A program made the translations under genes and the position numbers. From Streptomyces sp. TRM68416 (GTDB lineage Bacteria > Actinomycetota > Actinomycetes > Streptomycetales > Streptomycetaceae), in assembly GCF_014596915.1 (NCBI RefSeq), contig NZ_JACVWU010000020.1:62001-126000 (forward strand): 64,000 bases of DNA, written 5' to 3'. The notes under the pieces are model-generated. The model did not search any database and was not told where the DNA came from. It saw only the letters and a program-made list of their open reading frames with translations. Positions 29,917 through 38,516 of the stretch are shown one piece after another (the stretch's first letter is position 1; the number at the start of each line of letters is the position of its first letter).

Positions 29917-29999
29917 GGGTGCCATTGTGCCGCGCCCCACTGACAGTCCTGGCGCCGCGTCCACTGTGCGGACCGGTTCGACGGTCGTAGGCTGACGGC

Positions 30000-30635
30000 A
30001 TGTCGACTTTCGCCAAGCGTGAACGACTTCTGCTGGCCGACCTCCTGGAGGCCGAGGGCCCCGAGGCCCCGACGCTCTGCGAGGGCTGGACGACCCGTGA
30101 TCTCGCCGCACACGTCGTGGTGCGCGAGCGCCGCCCCGACGCCGCCGTGGGCATCCTGATCAAGCCGCTCGCCTCCCGCCTGGAGGGGGTGATGGCGGAG
30201 TTCGCGGACAAACCCTACGAGGAGCTGATCCAGCTCATCCGGACCGGTCCGCCGCGTTTCTCGCCGTTCTCGCTCAAGCAGGTCGAGGAGATGTCGAACA
30301 CGGTGGAGTTCTACGTCCACACCGAGGACGTCCGCCGTGCCCGCCCCGACTGGACGCCCCGCGAGCTGGACCCGGTCTTCCAGGACGCCCTGTGGTCCCG
30401 GCTGGAGCGCTCCGCGCGGCTGATGGGCCGGGGCGCCCCGACCGGCCTGGTGCTGCGCCGCCCGGACGGCCAGACGGCGGTCGCACACCGCGGCACCCCG
30501 GTGGTGACGGTCACCGGCGAGCCGTCGGAGCTGCTGCTGTTCCTGTACGGCCGGCAGAACGCGGCCGAGGTGGAGCTGGACGGCGACAAGGAGGCCGTGG
30601 CCAGACTGCACGAGGCCAAGCAGCTCGGGATCTGA
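30000..30635 (+). CDS. TIGR03085 family (DinB-like, mycothiol-type) metal-binding protein
   Basis: 211 residues. ERLLLADLLEAEGPEAPTLCEGW, then DLAAHVVVRERRPD with a putative metal His, and the later EFYVHTEDVRRARPDW follow the actinobacterial TIGR03085 pattern within the DinB/maleylpyruvate isomerase fold, whose members often use mycothiol. Substrate unknown. It is a lone plus-strand gene between the hisI-trpE and hisF groups. Confidence 0.8.
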   Translation: MSTFAKRERLLLADLLEAEGPEAPTLCEGWTTRDLAAHVVVRERRPDAAVGILIKPLASRLEGVMAEFADKPYEELIQLIRTGPPRFSPFSLKQVEEMSNTVEFYVHTEDVRRARPDWTPRELDPVFQDALWSRLERSARLMGRGAPTGLVLRRPDGQTAVAHRGTPVVTVTGEPSELLLFLYGRQNAAEVELDGDKEAVARLHEAKQLGI

Positions 30636-30639
30636 GCGC

Positions 30640-30812
30640 TCACCTGGGGAGCTCGGCGCGGCGCAGGTCGCGTACGCCCAGCGCGATCACCCCGCCGAGC
30701 CCACACACCACCGCACTGACCACGAAAACCGGACCGGTCCCCCAGCCCCCGATGGCCGCGGCGAAGAGCGGCAGCTCAGCGGGGCGACGCCGAGCACCAT
30801 GGATACCGCGGT
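30640..30812 (-). pseudogene. Decayed C-terminal fragment of an MFS transporter
   Basis: On the minus strand one frame reads PLFAAAIGGWGTGPVFVVSA followed by VVCGLGGVIALGVRDLRRA, like the last transmembrane helix and tail of a major-facilitator permease, ending at a TGA at 30640-30642. Just upstream another frame gives TAVSMVLGVAPL, which would join it smoothly after a one-base shift near 30780. Nothing of the other ten or so helices remains between here and hisF. It is best read as the relic of a deleted transporter gene. Confidence 0.5.
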
Positions 30813-30856
30813 ACGCCAGCCGCTACCACAACCACTACCACGAGCGATAGCCCGAA

Positions 30857-31612
30857 CTACCGCACGGGGTGTCCCGCCTCCCGCAGCGCCTGCTTCACCT
30901 CGCCGATGCGCAGGTCGCCGAAGTGGAAGACCGAGGCGGCCAGGACCGCGTCCGCGCCCGCTTCGATGGCCGGGGCGAAGTCGGTGAGCTTGCCGGCGCC
31001 GCCGGAGGCGATGACGGGGACGGTGACGTGCTTGCGGACCGCCTGGATCATCTCCAGGTCGTAGCCGTCCTTCGTGCCGTCCGCGTCCATCGAGTTGAGC
31101 AGGATCTCGCCCGCGCCCAGCTCGGCGGCCCGGTGCGCCCACTCCACCGCGTCGATGCCGGTGCCCTTGCGGCCGCCGTGGGTGGTCACCTCGAAGCCGC
31201 CGGACGGGGTGCGCCGCGCGTCCACCGACAGGACCAGCACCTGGCGGCCGAAGCGCTCGGCGATCTCCCGGATCAGGTCAGGGCGGGCAATCGCGGCCGT
31301 GTTGACGCCCACCTTGTCCGCGCCCGCCCGCAGCAGCCTGTCCACGTCCTCGGCCGTGCGGACGCCGCCGCCGACGGTCAGCGGGATGAACACCTGCTCG
31401 GCGGTGCGGCGCACCACGTCGTAGGTGGTCTCCCGGTTGCCCGAGGACGCGGTGATGTCCAGGAACGTCAGCTCGTCGGCGCCCTCGGCGTCGTACACCT
31501 TCGCCATCTCGACGGGGTCGCCCGCGTCGCGCAGGTTCTGGAAGTTCACGCCCTTGACGACCCGGCCGTTGTCCACGTCCAGGCAGGGGATGACTCGTAC
31601 TGCCAGGGTCAT
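30857..31612 (-). CDS. hisF: Imidazole glycerol phosphate synthase, cyclase subunit
   Basis: 251 residues. A (beta/alpha)8 barrel that uses ammonia from HisH to make IGP and AICAR. The catalytic Asp pair is visible in VIPCLDVDNGRVVKGVNF (near 11) and VLSVDARR (near 130). GGGVRTAEDVDRLLRAGADKV and IASGGAGKLTDF are phosphate loops. The start overlaps the Rid-family stop by 4 nt. Last gene of the hisD-to-hisF series. Confidence 0.97.
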   Translation of the reverse strand: MTLAVRVIPCLDVDNGRVVKGVNFQNLRDAGDPVEMAKVYDAEGADELTFLDITASSGNRETTYDVVRRTAEQVFIPLTVGGGVRTAEDVDRLLRAGADKVGVNTAAIARPDLIREIAERFGRQVLVLSVDARRTPSGGFEVTTHGGRKGTGIDAVEWAHRAAELGAGEILLNSMDADGTKDGYDLEMIQAVRKHVTVPVIASGGAGKLTDFAPAIEAGADAVLAASVFHFGDLRIGEVKQALREAGHPVR

Positions 31613-32079
31613 GACTGTTCAGGCTCCTCGGTACCGTCCAGGGCGGCCGTTGCCGCCGCCCAGATTGCTGCTTCGTCCTCTTCGGGGCGCGTGTCGAAGG
31701 CTTCCAGCTCCACTTCGACCAGAAGGCGGGGGTCGACGAAGCCGGACACGACCACCATGGTCGTCACCGGGCGTACGGACTCGAAGAACTCGCGGTGCGC
31801 CCGGCCCACTTCGTCCACATCGCGCGCGTGGGTCAGATACATCCGGGTGCGGATGACGGACTCGGGCCCGAGCCCGAACTCCCCGAGTGCCTCCAGGGCG
31901 TTGGAGAACGCGACCCGCGCCTGCTCGTACGGGTCGCCCTCGCCGTACAGCACCGGGCCCTTGAAGGACGTGGTGCCCGCCACCAGCACACGGTCTCCCG
32001 CCGCGACGGCGCGCGCGAAACCGAAGGACTCTTCCCAGGAACTTCCGCTCTGCACACGCCGTACGGCTTCGGACGTCAT
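31609..32079 (-). CDS. Rid (YjgF/YER057c/UK114) family protein in the his operon
   Basis: 156 residues. The Rid fold is recognisable from GDRVLVAGTTSFKG, EQARVAFSNALEALGEFG, VIRTRMYLTHARDVDEV and VEVELEAFDTR. In canonical RidA enamine/imine deaminases the segment before the last strands carries an Arg (PARxxV); here it reads VRPVTTMVVV, so the Arg appears displaced or absent, pointing to a different subfamily. It overlaps priA and hisF by 4 nt on either side and is thus firmly within the his operon. A role in handling a reactive pathway intermediate is inference. Confidence 0.8.
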   Translation of the reverse strand: MTSEAVRRVQSGSSWEESFGFARAVAAGDRVLVAGTTSFKGPVLYGEGDPYEQARVAFSNALEALGEFGLGPESVIRTRMYLTHARDVDEVGRAHREFFESVRPVTTMVVVSGFVDPRLLVEVELEAFDTRPEEDEAAIWAAATAALDGTEEPEQS

Positions 32080-32804
32080 GACGACACAGCCTCCAAGGCC
32101 TCTTCCAGGGTGAACGCCTTCGCGTACAGGGCCTTCCCGACGATCGCGCCCTCGACACCGAGAGGTACCAGTTCGGAGATCGCGCGCAGGTCGTCCAGCG
32201 AGGACACACCGCCGGAGGCCACCACCGGGCGGTCCGTCGCCGCGCAGACGTTCCTCAGCAGCTCCAGGTTCGGGCCCTGGAGCGTGCCGTCCTTGGCGAT
32301 GTCGGTCACGACGTAGCGCGCGCAGCCCTCGCCGTTGAGGCGCTCCAGCGTCTCGTACAGGTCGCCGCCGTCACGCGTCCAGCCGCGCCCGCGCAGGGTC
32401 GTGCCGCGTACGTCGAGGCCGACGGCGATCCTGTCGCCGTGCTCGGCGATGACCTTGGCGACCCACTCGGGGGTCTCCAGGGCGGCGGTGCCGAGGTTCA
32501 CCCGGGTGCAGCCGGTGGCGAGGGCGGCGGCGAGGGTGTCGTCGTCGCGGATGCCGCCGGACAGCTCCACCTTGATGTCCATGGCCTTGGTGACCTCGGC
32601 GATCAGCGCCCGGTTGTCGCCGGTGCCGAACGCGGCGTCCAGGTCGACCAGGTGCAGCCACTCGGCGCCGGAGCGCTGCCAGGCGAGGGCGGCCTCCAGG
32701 GGGGAGCCGTACGAGGTCTCCGTGCCGGACTCGCCGTGCACCAGGCGGACCGCCTGGCCGTCACGGACGTCAACGGCCGGGAGGAGTTCGAGCTTCGAAG
32801 CCAT
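32076..32804 (-). CDS. priA: Bifunctional HisA/TrpF isomerase PriA
   Basis: 242 residues from ATG 32802-32804. One barrel isomerises both ProFAR (histidine) and PRA (tryptophan). LLPAVDVRDGQAVRLVHGE and AVGLDVRGTTLRGRGWTRDGG contain the catalytic Asp residues and the PriA-type RGxGWTRDGG loop. Streptomycetes lack a separate trpF, and none is seen in the trp cluster here, so this gene should serve both pathways. It overlaps hisH and the Rid gene. Confidence 0.94.
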   Translation of the reverse strand: MASKLELLPAVDVRDGQAVRLVHGESGTETSYGSPLEAALAWQRSGAEWLHLVDLDAAFGTGDNRALIAEVTKAMDIKVELSGGIRDDDTLAAALATGCTRVNLGTAALETPEWVAKVIAEHGDRIAVGLDVRGTTLRGRGWTRDGGDLYETLERLNGEGCARYVVTDIAKDGTLQGPNLELLRNVCAATDRPVVASGGVSSLDDLRAISELVPLGVEGAIVGKALYAKAFTLEEALEAVSS

Positions 32805-33457
32805 CAGAGGGTTCCGATCCAGTTGTTCAGCAGCTGCGCTCCGGCGTCGCCGGACTTCTCGGGGTGGAACTGCGTGGCCCACAGGGCGCCGTTCTCCACG
32901 GCGGCCACGAAGGGCTTGCCGTGCGTCGACCAGGTGACCTTCGGGGCGTGCATCGCCGCGTTGTGCGTCTGAAGGGTCCAGTCGTGGACGGCGTAGGAGT
33001 GCACGAAGTAGAAGCGCGCGTCCCCGTCCAGGCCGGCGAACAGCTCGGAGTCGGCCGGGGCCTCGACGGTGTTCCAGCCCATGTGGGGCACGACGTCGGC
33101 CTGGAGCGGCTCGACCGAGCCGGGCCACTCGTCCAGGCCCTCGGTCTCGACGCCGTGCTCGATGCCGCGCGCGAACAGGATCTGCATGCCGACGCAGATC
33201 CCCATCACCGGACGCCCGCCGGACAGCCGGCGGTCGACGATCCAGTCACCGCGCGCCTCCCGCAGGCCCTGCATGCAGGCGGCGAAGGCGCCGACGCCCG
33301 GCACCAGCAGGCCGTCGGCGTTCATGGCCTTGTCGAAGTCACGCGTTATCTCGACGTCGGCGCCCGTGCGGGCGAGGGCACGCTCGGCGGAGCGGACGTT
33401 TCCGAAGCCGTAGTCGAAGACGACGACCTTCTTCCGGCTCTTCGGTGAAGCGCTCAA
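32804..33457 (-). CDS. hisH: Imidazole glycerol phosphate synthase, glutaminase subunit
   Basis: 217 residues if translation begins at TTG 33455-33457. This start overlaps the upstream stop (TTGA) and has GGAGG exactly seven bases before it; the in-frame GTG at 33461-33463 touches that ribosome site and is less likely. It is a class I amidotransferase with the triad Cys in GICVGMQIL and His and Glu in FHPEKSG. VVVFDYGFGNVRSAERAL opens the domain. It provides ammonia to HisF. Confidence 0.94.
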   Translation of the reverse strand: MSASPKSRKKVVVFDYGFGNVRSAERALARTGADVEITRDFDKAMNADGLLVPGVGAFAACMQGLREARGDWIVDRRLSGGRPVMGICVGMQILFARGIEHGVETEGLDEWPGSVEPLQADVVPHMGWNTVEAPADSELFAGLDGDARFYFVHSYAVHDWTLQTHNAAMHAPKVTWSTHGKPFVAAVENGALWATQFHPEKSGDAGAQLLNNWIGTL

Positions 33458-33618
33458 TTCCACACCTCCAGCCTCAGCACACCGGCGACGAGACACATCG
33501 CGGCACCGATGGAGAGCAGCACGATCAGGCTCGCGGGCATCTTCTGCTTGACGAAGGAGATGATCCCGCCGACCAGGAACAGGCCGACGACGATCAGGAC
33601 GGTCGACAGGCCGTTCAC
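33454..33618 (-). CDS. Miniature two-helix membrane protein inside the his operon
   Basis: 54 residues from GTG 33616-33618. Nearly the whole protein is membrane: NGLSTVLIVVGLFLVGGIISF and ASLIVLLSIGAAMCLVAGVL, with a short positive loop KQK between. It overlaps the hisB stop (GTGA) and the hisH start (TTGA), so it is translated in series with both. No known function. The size and clean overlaps argue that it is a real gene. Confidence 0.75.
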   Translation of the reverse strand: MNGLSTVLIVVGLFLVGGIISFVKQKMPASLIVLLSIGAAMCLVAGVLRLEVWN

Positions 33619-34208
33619 AGCGCGCCCTTCGTGGAGGGCAGGATGCCCGCCGCGCGCGGGTCGCGCTCGGAGGCGTACCGCAGGGCCCGGGCCAGCGCCT
33701 TGAACTGGCACTCCACGATGTGGTGGGCGTTGCGCCCGTAGGGCACGTGCACGTGCAGCGCGATCTGCGCCTGGGCCACGAAGGACTCCAGGATGTGCCG
33801 GGTCATCGTGGTGTCGTACTCGCCGATCATCGGCGCCATGTTCTCGGGCTCGGTGTGCACCAGGTACGGGCGGCCGGAGAGGTCGACGGTGACCTGGGCG
33901 AGGGACTCGTCCAGCGGGACCGTGCAGTTGCCGAAGCGGTAGATGCCGACCTTGTCGCCGAGGGCCTGCTTGAAGGCGGCGCCCAGCGCGAGGGCGGTGT
34001 CCTCGATGGTGTGGTGCGAGTCGATGTGCAGGTCGCCCTCGGTCTTCACGGTCAGGTCGAACAGACCGTGCCGGCCGAGCTGGTCGAGCATGTGGTCGTA
34101 GAAGCCGACTCCGGTGGTCACATCGACCTGGCCGGTGCCGTCGAGGTTGATCTCGACGAGGACCGAGGTCTCCTTCGTCACCCGCTCCACGCGTCCTACG
34201 CGGTTCAT
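33615..34208 (-). CDS. hisB: Imidazoleglycerol-phosphate dehydratase
   Basis: 197 residues, the monofunctional actinobacterial length without a phosphatase domain. Metal-binding motifs HHTIEDTALALG and HHIVECQFKALARAL are intact, and FYDHMLDQLGRHG lies near the start. ATGA overlap with hisC. Confidence 0.97.
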   Translation of the reverse strand: MNRVGRVERVTKETSVLVEINLDGTGQVDVTTGVGFYDHMLDQLGRHGLFDLTVKTEGDLHIDSHHTIEDTALALGAAFKQALGDKVGIYRFGNCTVPLDESLAQVTVDLSGRPYLVHTEPENMAPMIGEYDTTMTRHILESFVAQAQIALHVHVPYGRNAHHIVECQFKALARALRYASERDPRAAGILPSTKGAL

Positions 34209-35311
34209 GCGTTCATCTCCTTCTTCAAGTCACGGACCGCGTCGAGGAACGCGTCGTTCTCCTCCGGCGTCCCGGCGCTGACCCGCAGCCACCCCGGAAT
34301 GCCGTTGTCCCGGACGAGGACGCCCCGGTCGAGGATCTTCTGCCAGGCCGTGTGCGCGTCCTCGAACCGGCCGAACTGCACGAAGTTCGCGTCCGACTCG
34401 ACGACCTCGTAGCCGGTCGCGCGCAGTTCGTCCACCAGCCGGTCCCGCTCGGCCTTCAGCTGCTCGACATAGCCGAGCAGCGTGTCGGTGTGCTCCAGGG
34501 CGGCCAGCGCGGTCGCCTGGGTGACGGCCGACAGGTGGTAGGGCAGCCGTACGAGCTGGACGGCGTCGACGACGGCCGGGTGCGCGGCGAGGTAGCCGAG
34601 GCGCAGGCCCGCCGCGCCGAACGCCTTGGACATCGTGCGGGAGATGACGAGGTTCGGGCGGCCCTCCAGCAGGGGCAGCAGCGAGTCGCCGTGGCTGAAC
34701 TCGATGTACGCCTCGTCGACCACCACCATCGACGGCTTCGCCGCCTGCGCGGCCTCGTACAGCGCGAGGACCGTCTCGGGCGGGACGGCGTTGCCGGTGG
34801 GGTTGTTGGGGGTGGTGACGAAGACGACGTCGGGCCGGTGCTCGGCTACGGCGCGCTCCGCCGCCGCGAGGTCGATGCCGAAGTCGTCGCGGCGCGGCCC
34901 GGAGATCCAGCCGGTGCCGGTCCCGCGCGCGATGAGGCCGTGCATCGAGTACGACGGTTCGAAGCCGATCGCCGTGCGGCCGGGTCCGCCGAAGGTCTGC
35001 AGCAGCTGCTGGATGACCTCGTTGGAGCCGTTGGCGGCCCACACGTTGGCGAGGCCGACCTCGTACCCGGACGTGTTCGTCAGGTACTCGGCGAGCTTCG
35101 TGCGCAGCTCCACCGCGTCCCGGTCGGGGTAGCGGTTGAGGTTCCGGGCCGCGTCGCGCACCCGCTCGGCGATGCGCTCGACCAGCGCCTCGGGCAGCGG
35201 GTAGGGGTTCTCGTTGGTGTTCAGCCGTACGGGGACGTCCAGCTGGGGCGCGCCGTAGGGGGACTTGCCGCGCAGCTCGTCCCGTACGGGGAGATCGTCA
35301 ATGCCTGTCAC
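34205..35311 (-). CDS. hisC: Histidinol-phosphate aminotransferase
   Basis: 368 residues from GTG 35309-35311, overlapping the hisD stop (GTGA). A fold-type I PLP enzyme: RLNTNENPYPLP, NGSNEVIQQLL, PNNPTGN, VVDEAYIEF and SRTMSKAFGAAGLRLGY with the Schiff-base Lys. It converts imidazole-acetol phosphate to histidinol phosphate. Confidence 0.97.
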   Translation of the reverse strand: MTGIDDLPVRDELRGKSPYGAPQLDVPVRLNTNENPYPLPEALVERIAERVRDAARNLNRYPDRDAVELRTKLAEYLTNTSGYEVGLANVWAANGSNEVIQQLLQTFGGPGRTAIGFEPSYSMHGLIARGTGTGWISGPRRDDFGIDLAAAERAVAEHRPDVVFVTTPNNPTGNAVPPETVLALYEAAQAAKPSMVVVDEAYIEFSHGDSLLPLLEGRPNLVISRTMSKAFGAAGLRLGYLAAHPAVVDAVQLVRLPYHLSAVTQATALAALEHTDTLLGYVEQLKAERDRLVDELRATGYEVVESDANFVQFGRFEDAHTAWQKILDRGVLVRDNGIPGWLRVSAGTPEENDAFLDAVRDLKKEMNA

Positions 35312-36633
35312 TTGCTCTCGGGTACCTTCCAGCCGAACCTCGCCTTGATCGCCGCACCGTGCGCCGGAAGGTCCTCCGCCTCCGCCAGCGTCACCACGTG
35401 ATGCGCCACGTCCGCCAGCGCGTCCTTCGTGTAGTCGACGATGTGGATGCCGCGCAGGAAGGACTGGACGGACAGGCCGGAGGAGTGGCAGGCGCAGCCG
35501 CCGGTGGGCAGGACGTGGTTGGACCCGGCCGCGTAGTCGCCGAGCGAGACCGGGGCCCAGGGGCCGATGAAGATCGCGCCGGCGTTGCGCACCCGGTCGG
35601 CCACGGCGGCCGCGTCGGCCGTCTGGATCTCCAGGTGCTCGGCGCCGTAGGCGTCGACGACCCGCAGGCCCTCCTCGACGCCGTCGACGAGGACGATCGC
35701 GGACTGCTTGCCCGCCAGGGCCGGGCGGATCCGGTCCTCGATGTGCTTGCTGGCCGCGACCTGCGGCTGAAGCTCCTTCTCGACCGCGTCGGCGAGCTCG
35801 ACGGAGTCGGTGACCAGCACGGCGGCGGCCAGCGGGTCGTGCTCGGCCTGGCTGATCAGATCGGAGGCGACGTGCACCGGGTCGGCCGTGGAGTCCGCGA
35901 GGATCGCGATCTCGGTCGGGCCGGCCTCGGCGTCGATGCCGATCCTGCCGGTGAAGTAGCGCTTGGCGGCGGCGACCCAGATGTTGCCGGGGCCGGTGAC
36001 CATGGTGGCGGGCGGGCAGGACTCGGTGCCGTAGGCGAACATCGCGACCGCGGTCGCGCCGCCGGCCGCGTACACCTCGTCGACGCCCAGCAGCGCGCAC
36101 GCGGCGAGGATCGTCGGGTGCGGCAGGCCGTCGAACTCGGCCTGGGCCGGGGAGGCGAGCGCGATCGACTCGACGCCGGCCTCCTGGGCGGGCACGACGT
36201 TCATGACCACGGAGGACGGGTAGACGGAGCGGCCGCCCGGGGCGTACAGCCCCACCCGGTCGACCGGAACCCACTTCTCGGTGACCGAGCCGCCGGCCAC
36301 GACCTGGGTGGTGTGGGTCGTACGGCGCTGTGCGCGGTGGACGAGACGGGCGCGGCGGATGGACTCCTCCAGGGCCGCGCGCACGGCGGGGTCGAGTTCC
36401 GCGAGCGCCTTGTCGAGCGCCGCCGCCGGGACCCGTACGGAGTCCAGCCGCACCCCGTCGAACTTCTCGGCGAAGTCGATCAGCGCCGCGTCGCCACGAT
36501 GATGCACGGCCTCGCAGATCGGACGCACCTTCTCCAGGGCGGCCTGAACGTCGAAGTCGGCTCGGGGCAGCAGGTCGCGCAGGGCGGGGCCCTCGGGAAG
36601 GGCGTCGCCGCGCAGATCGATTCGGGAGATCAC
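35308..36633 (-). CDS. hisD: Histidinol dehydrogenase
   Basis: 441 residues from GTG 36631-36633. It is zinc-dependent and performs the last two oxidations of histidine synthesis. Marks: RVGLYAPGGRSVYPSSVVMN, AGGATAVAMFAYGTE, VTGPGNIWVAAAKRY, EAGPTEI, SQAEHDP and AEHLEIQT, plus SNHVLPTGGCA. First gene of the his operon; 160 bp separate it from the divergent beta-helix gene, and the operon promoter must lie there. Confidence 0.97.
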   Translation of the reverse strand: MISRIDLRGDALPEGPALRDLLPRADFDVQAALEKVRPICEAVHHRGDAALIDFAEKFDGVRLDSVRVPAAALDKALAELDPAVRAALEESIRRARLVHRAQRRTTHTTQVVAGGSVTEKWVPVDRVGLYAPGGRSVYPSSVVMNVVPAQEAGVESIALASPAQAEFDGLPHPTILAACALLGVDEVYAAGGATAVAMFAYGTESCPPATMVTGPGNIWVAAAKRYFTGRIGIDAEAGPTEIAILADSTADPVHVASDLISQAEHDPLAAAVLVTDSVELADAVEKELQPQVAASKHIEDRIRPALAGKQSAIVLVDGVEEGLRVVDAYGAEHLEIQTADAAAVADRVRNAGAIFIGPWAPVSLGDYAAGSNHVLPTGGCACHSSGLSVQSFLRGIHIVDYTKDALADVAHHVVTLAEAEDLPAHGAAIKARFGWKVPESK

Positions 36634-36674
36634 GTGGTCAATTCTCTCAGACCGGGATCGGGCCCTGTTCGCGC

Positions 36675-36691
36675 GTATCAATGGCTGATAC
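36675..36691. promoter_or_regulatory. Short inverted repeat in the hisD promoter region
   Basis: GTATCA and TGATAC flank a 5-bp spacer, 42 bp upstream of the hisD start and about 100 bp before the divergent gene. Possible operator; short and therefore uncertain. Confidence 0.3.
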
Positions 36692-36793
36692 AGACCCCGG
36701 AGGATCACCTTCACCGACAGCTTTCGGCGCGTCACGGAACGGGCATGAACAGTTGTACGAAACCACTGAGTAGCCGAGGGGGAAGAGAGCACC

Positions 36794-38371
36794 GTGACCG
36801 AGGGTGCCGGCGTGCACGACGGAAACCTTCCGGACGATCTGACCGCCGCCGAGGCCGGCATGTGGCAGGCCTTCCGCAACGGCACCATGTACGACCTGAG
36901 CAGCGGCGACATGCTCGTGGACGATCCGCACGGCGGGCATCCGTGGGGCCCCGAGCGGACCGTGCGGGCCCGCATCGTGTGCTGGCTGCTGCTGGACGGG
37001 CCGCCCGCACTGGCCGGCCGGGTGTCCTCGCTGAAGCTCGCCGGGGTGCAGATCAGCGGCAGCCTGGACCTGGCGGGCGGCATCGTCGTGCCGTACGTCG
37101 AGATGCGCGGCTGCCGTTTCGAGCGGGAGGTCCTGCTGCCGGAGGCGCGCTTCACGACCGTTCGGCTGGTGGACTGCTCGGTGCCGCGGCTGGAGGCGGC
37201 CCGGGTGCACACCGAGGGCGACCTGCATCTGCCGCGCTGCCGCTTCCTGGGCGGCATCCGGCTCACCGACGCGCAGATCGGCACCGACCTGCTGCTCAGC
37301 CAGGCCGTCGTGTACCGCGACCGCACCGGCAAGTCGATCGCCGGGGACGGCATGACCGTCGGGCAGGACGTGCAGGCCGAGCTGCTGGAGTCGCACGGCG
37401 AGTTCAGCCTGCGCAGCGCCAAGATCGGCGTGTCGCTGAGTCTGAGGGGCGCGCGGCTGGTCAACCCGTACACCCGTCACGCGCTGAACGCCCCCCAGCT
37501 GACCGTCGAGCGCTCCCTGTACCTGACCCCGGCAGGCCTCGGGAATCCGCTGCTCAGCGGTGTCACCCCGGCGCGCGGGACCCGGGTCCAGCGGTTCGAG
37601 TGCCAGGGCGGGGTGCGGCTGGACGACGGGCGGTTCGGGGACGCCGTCGACCTGGAACAGGCCCGGTTCACCTTCACCGACGACCAGGAGCTGTCGCTGC
37701 GCCGGATCCAGACGCCGGAGCTGCGCTTCCTCGGGGAGCGGCCCGCCCGGGGCAAAGTCGTGCTGTCGGGGGCGCGGATCGTCAACCTGATGGACCGCGC
37801 GGACGCCTGGCCGGGCCCCGGCCGGCTGCACATGGGCGGCTTCGTCTACGAGAACCTGGTGCCCCGCGGCCCGTTCCCGCTGACCGAACGGCTGGAGTGG
37901 GTGGCCGCGGCGACCGCCGAGTACAGCCCGGAGCCGTACGAGCGGCTGGCGGGCGTCCTGCGGGAGGGCGGCGAGGACGAGGACGCGCGCGAGGTGCTGC
38001 TCGCCAAGCAGCGCCGCCGCCGCGAGAGCCTGCCGATCGCCGCCAAGCTGTGGGGGTACGTACAGGACTGGACGGTCGCCTACGGGTACCGCCCCGGCCG
38101 GGCCGCGATCTGGATGGCGGTGCTGTGGGCGGCGGGCTCGGTGAGCTTCGCGCAGGCCGGTCATCCACCCATCAAGCACGGCGAACATCCCGAGTGGGAC
38201 CCGACCCTCTTCGCCCTGGACCTCCTCCTGCCGGTCATCGACCTCGGCCAGGTCGGCTTCTGGCAGCTCAAGGGCGCCTGGCAGTGGCTGGCGGCGGTGC
38301 TGATCCTGCTCGGCTGGACCCTGGCCACGACGGTGGCGGCGGGGGCGACCCGGATGCTGCGCAGAAACTGA
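36794..38371 (+). CDS. Membrane protein with long beta-helix-like repeat domain
   Basis: 525 residues from GTG 36794, with GGGGAAGAG upstream. Residues ~60-340 consist of irregular strand repeats (VQISGSLDLAGG, GDLHLPRCRFLGGIRLTDAQ, SLSLRGARLVN, KVVLSGARIVNLM), the pattern of a right-handed beta-helix similar to pentapeptide or bactofilin-type proteins. After a charged region (REGGEDEDAREVLLAKQRRR) there are two or three membrane helices (about 436-455 and 470-518). Such proteins are often labelled oxidoreductase without support; no catalytic motif is visible. Probably a cytoplasmic scaffold anchored at its C-terminus. Confidence 0.7.
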   Translation: MTEGAGVHDGNLPDDLTAAEAGMWQAFRNGTMYDLSSGDMLVDDPHGGHPWGPERTVRARIVCWLLLDGPPALAGRVSSLKLAGVQISGSLDLAGGIVVPYVEMRGCRFEREVLLPEARFTTVRLVDCSVPRLEAARVHTEGDLHLPRCRFLGGIRLTDAQIGTDLLLSQAVVYRDRTGKSIAGDGMTVGQDVQAELLESHGEFSLRSAKIGVSLSLRGARLVNPYTRHALNAPQLTVERSLYLTPAGLGNPLLSGVTPARGTRVQRFECQGGVRLDDGRFGDAVDLEQARFTFTDDQELSLRRIQTPELRFLGERPARGKVVLSGARIVNLMDRADAWPGPGRLHMGGFVYENLVPRGPFPLTERLEWVAAATAEYSPEPYERLAGVLREGGEDEDAREVLLAKQRRRRESLPIAAKLWGYVQDWTVAYGYRPGRAAIWMAVLWAAGSVSFAQAGHPPIKHGEHPEWDPTLFALDLLLPVIDLGQVGFWQLKGAWQWLAAVLILLGWTLATTVAAGATRMLRRN

Positions 38372-38516
38372 GCCGACCGGCCCTACAACCTTCACCTACC
38401 GACACGGGTCTCAGACCACAACCATCGATCAGTTCGCTGGCCATTGAGCAATGACGACGGCGAGTACCCGCTCCGCGAGAGCGGCGCCGGTTCAGGCGCA
38501 AGGAGGCATGTGTCCT

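Noticed and set aside
29513..29999. Search for a trp leader peptide and attenuator before trpE
   Set aside because: trpE follows hisI by 11 bp, leaving no room for a Trp-rich leader; none was found.
36794..38371. Oxidoreductase, a label often given to such Streptomyces proteins
   Set aside because: No nucleotide-binding or redox motif is present; the repeats fit a beta-helix.
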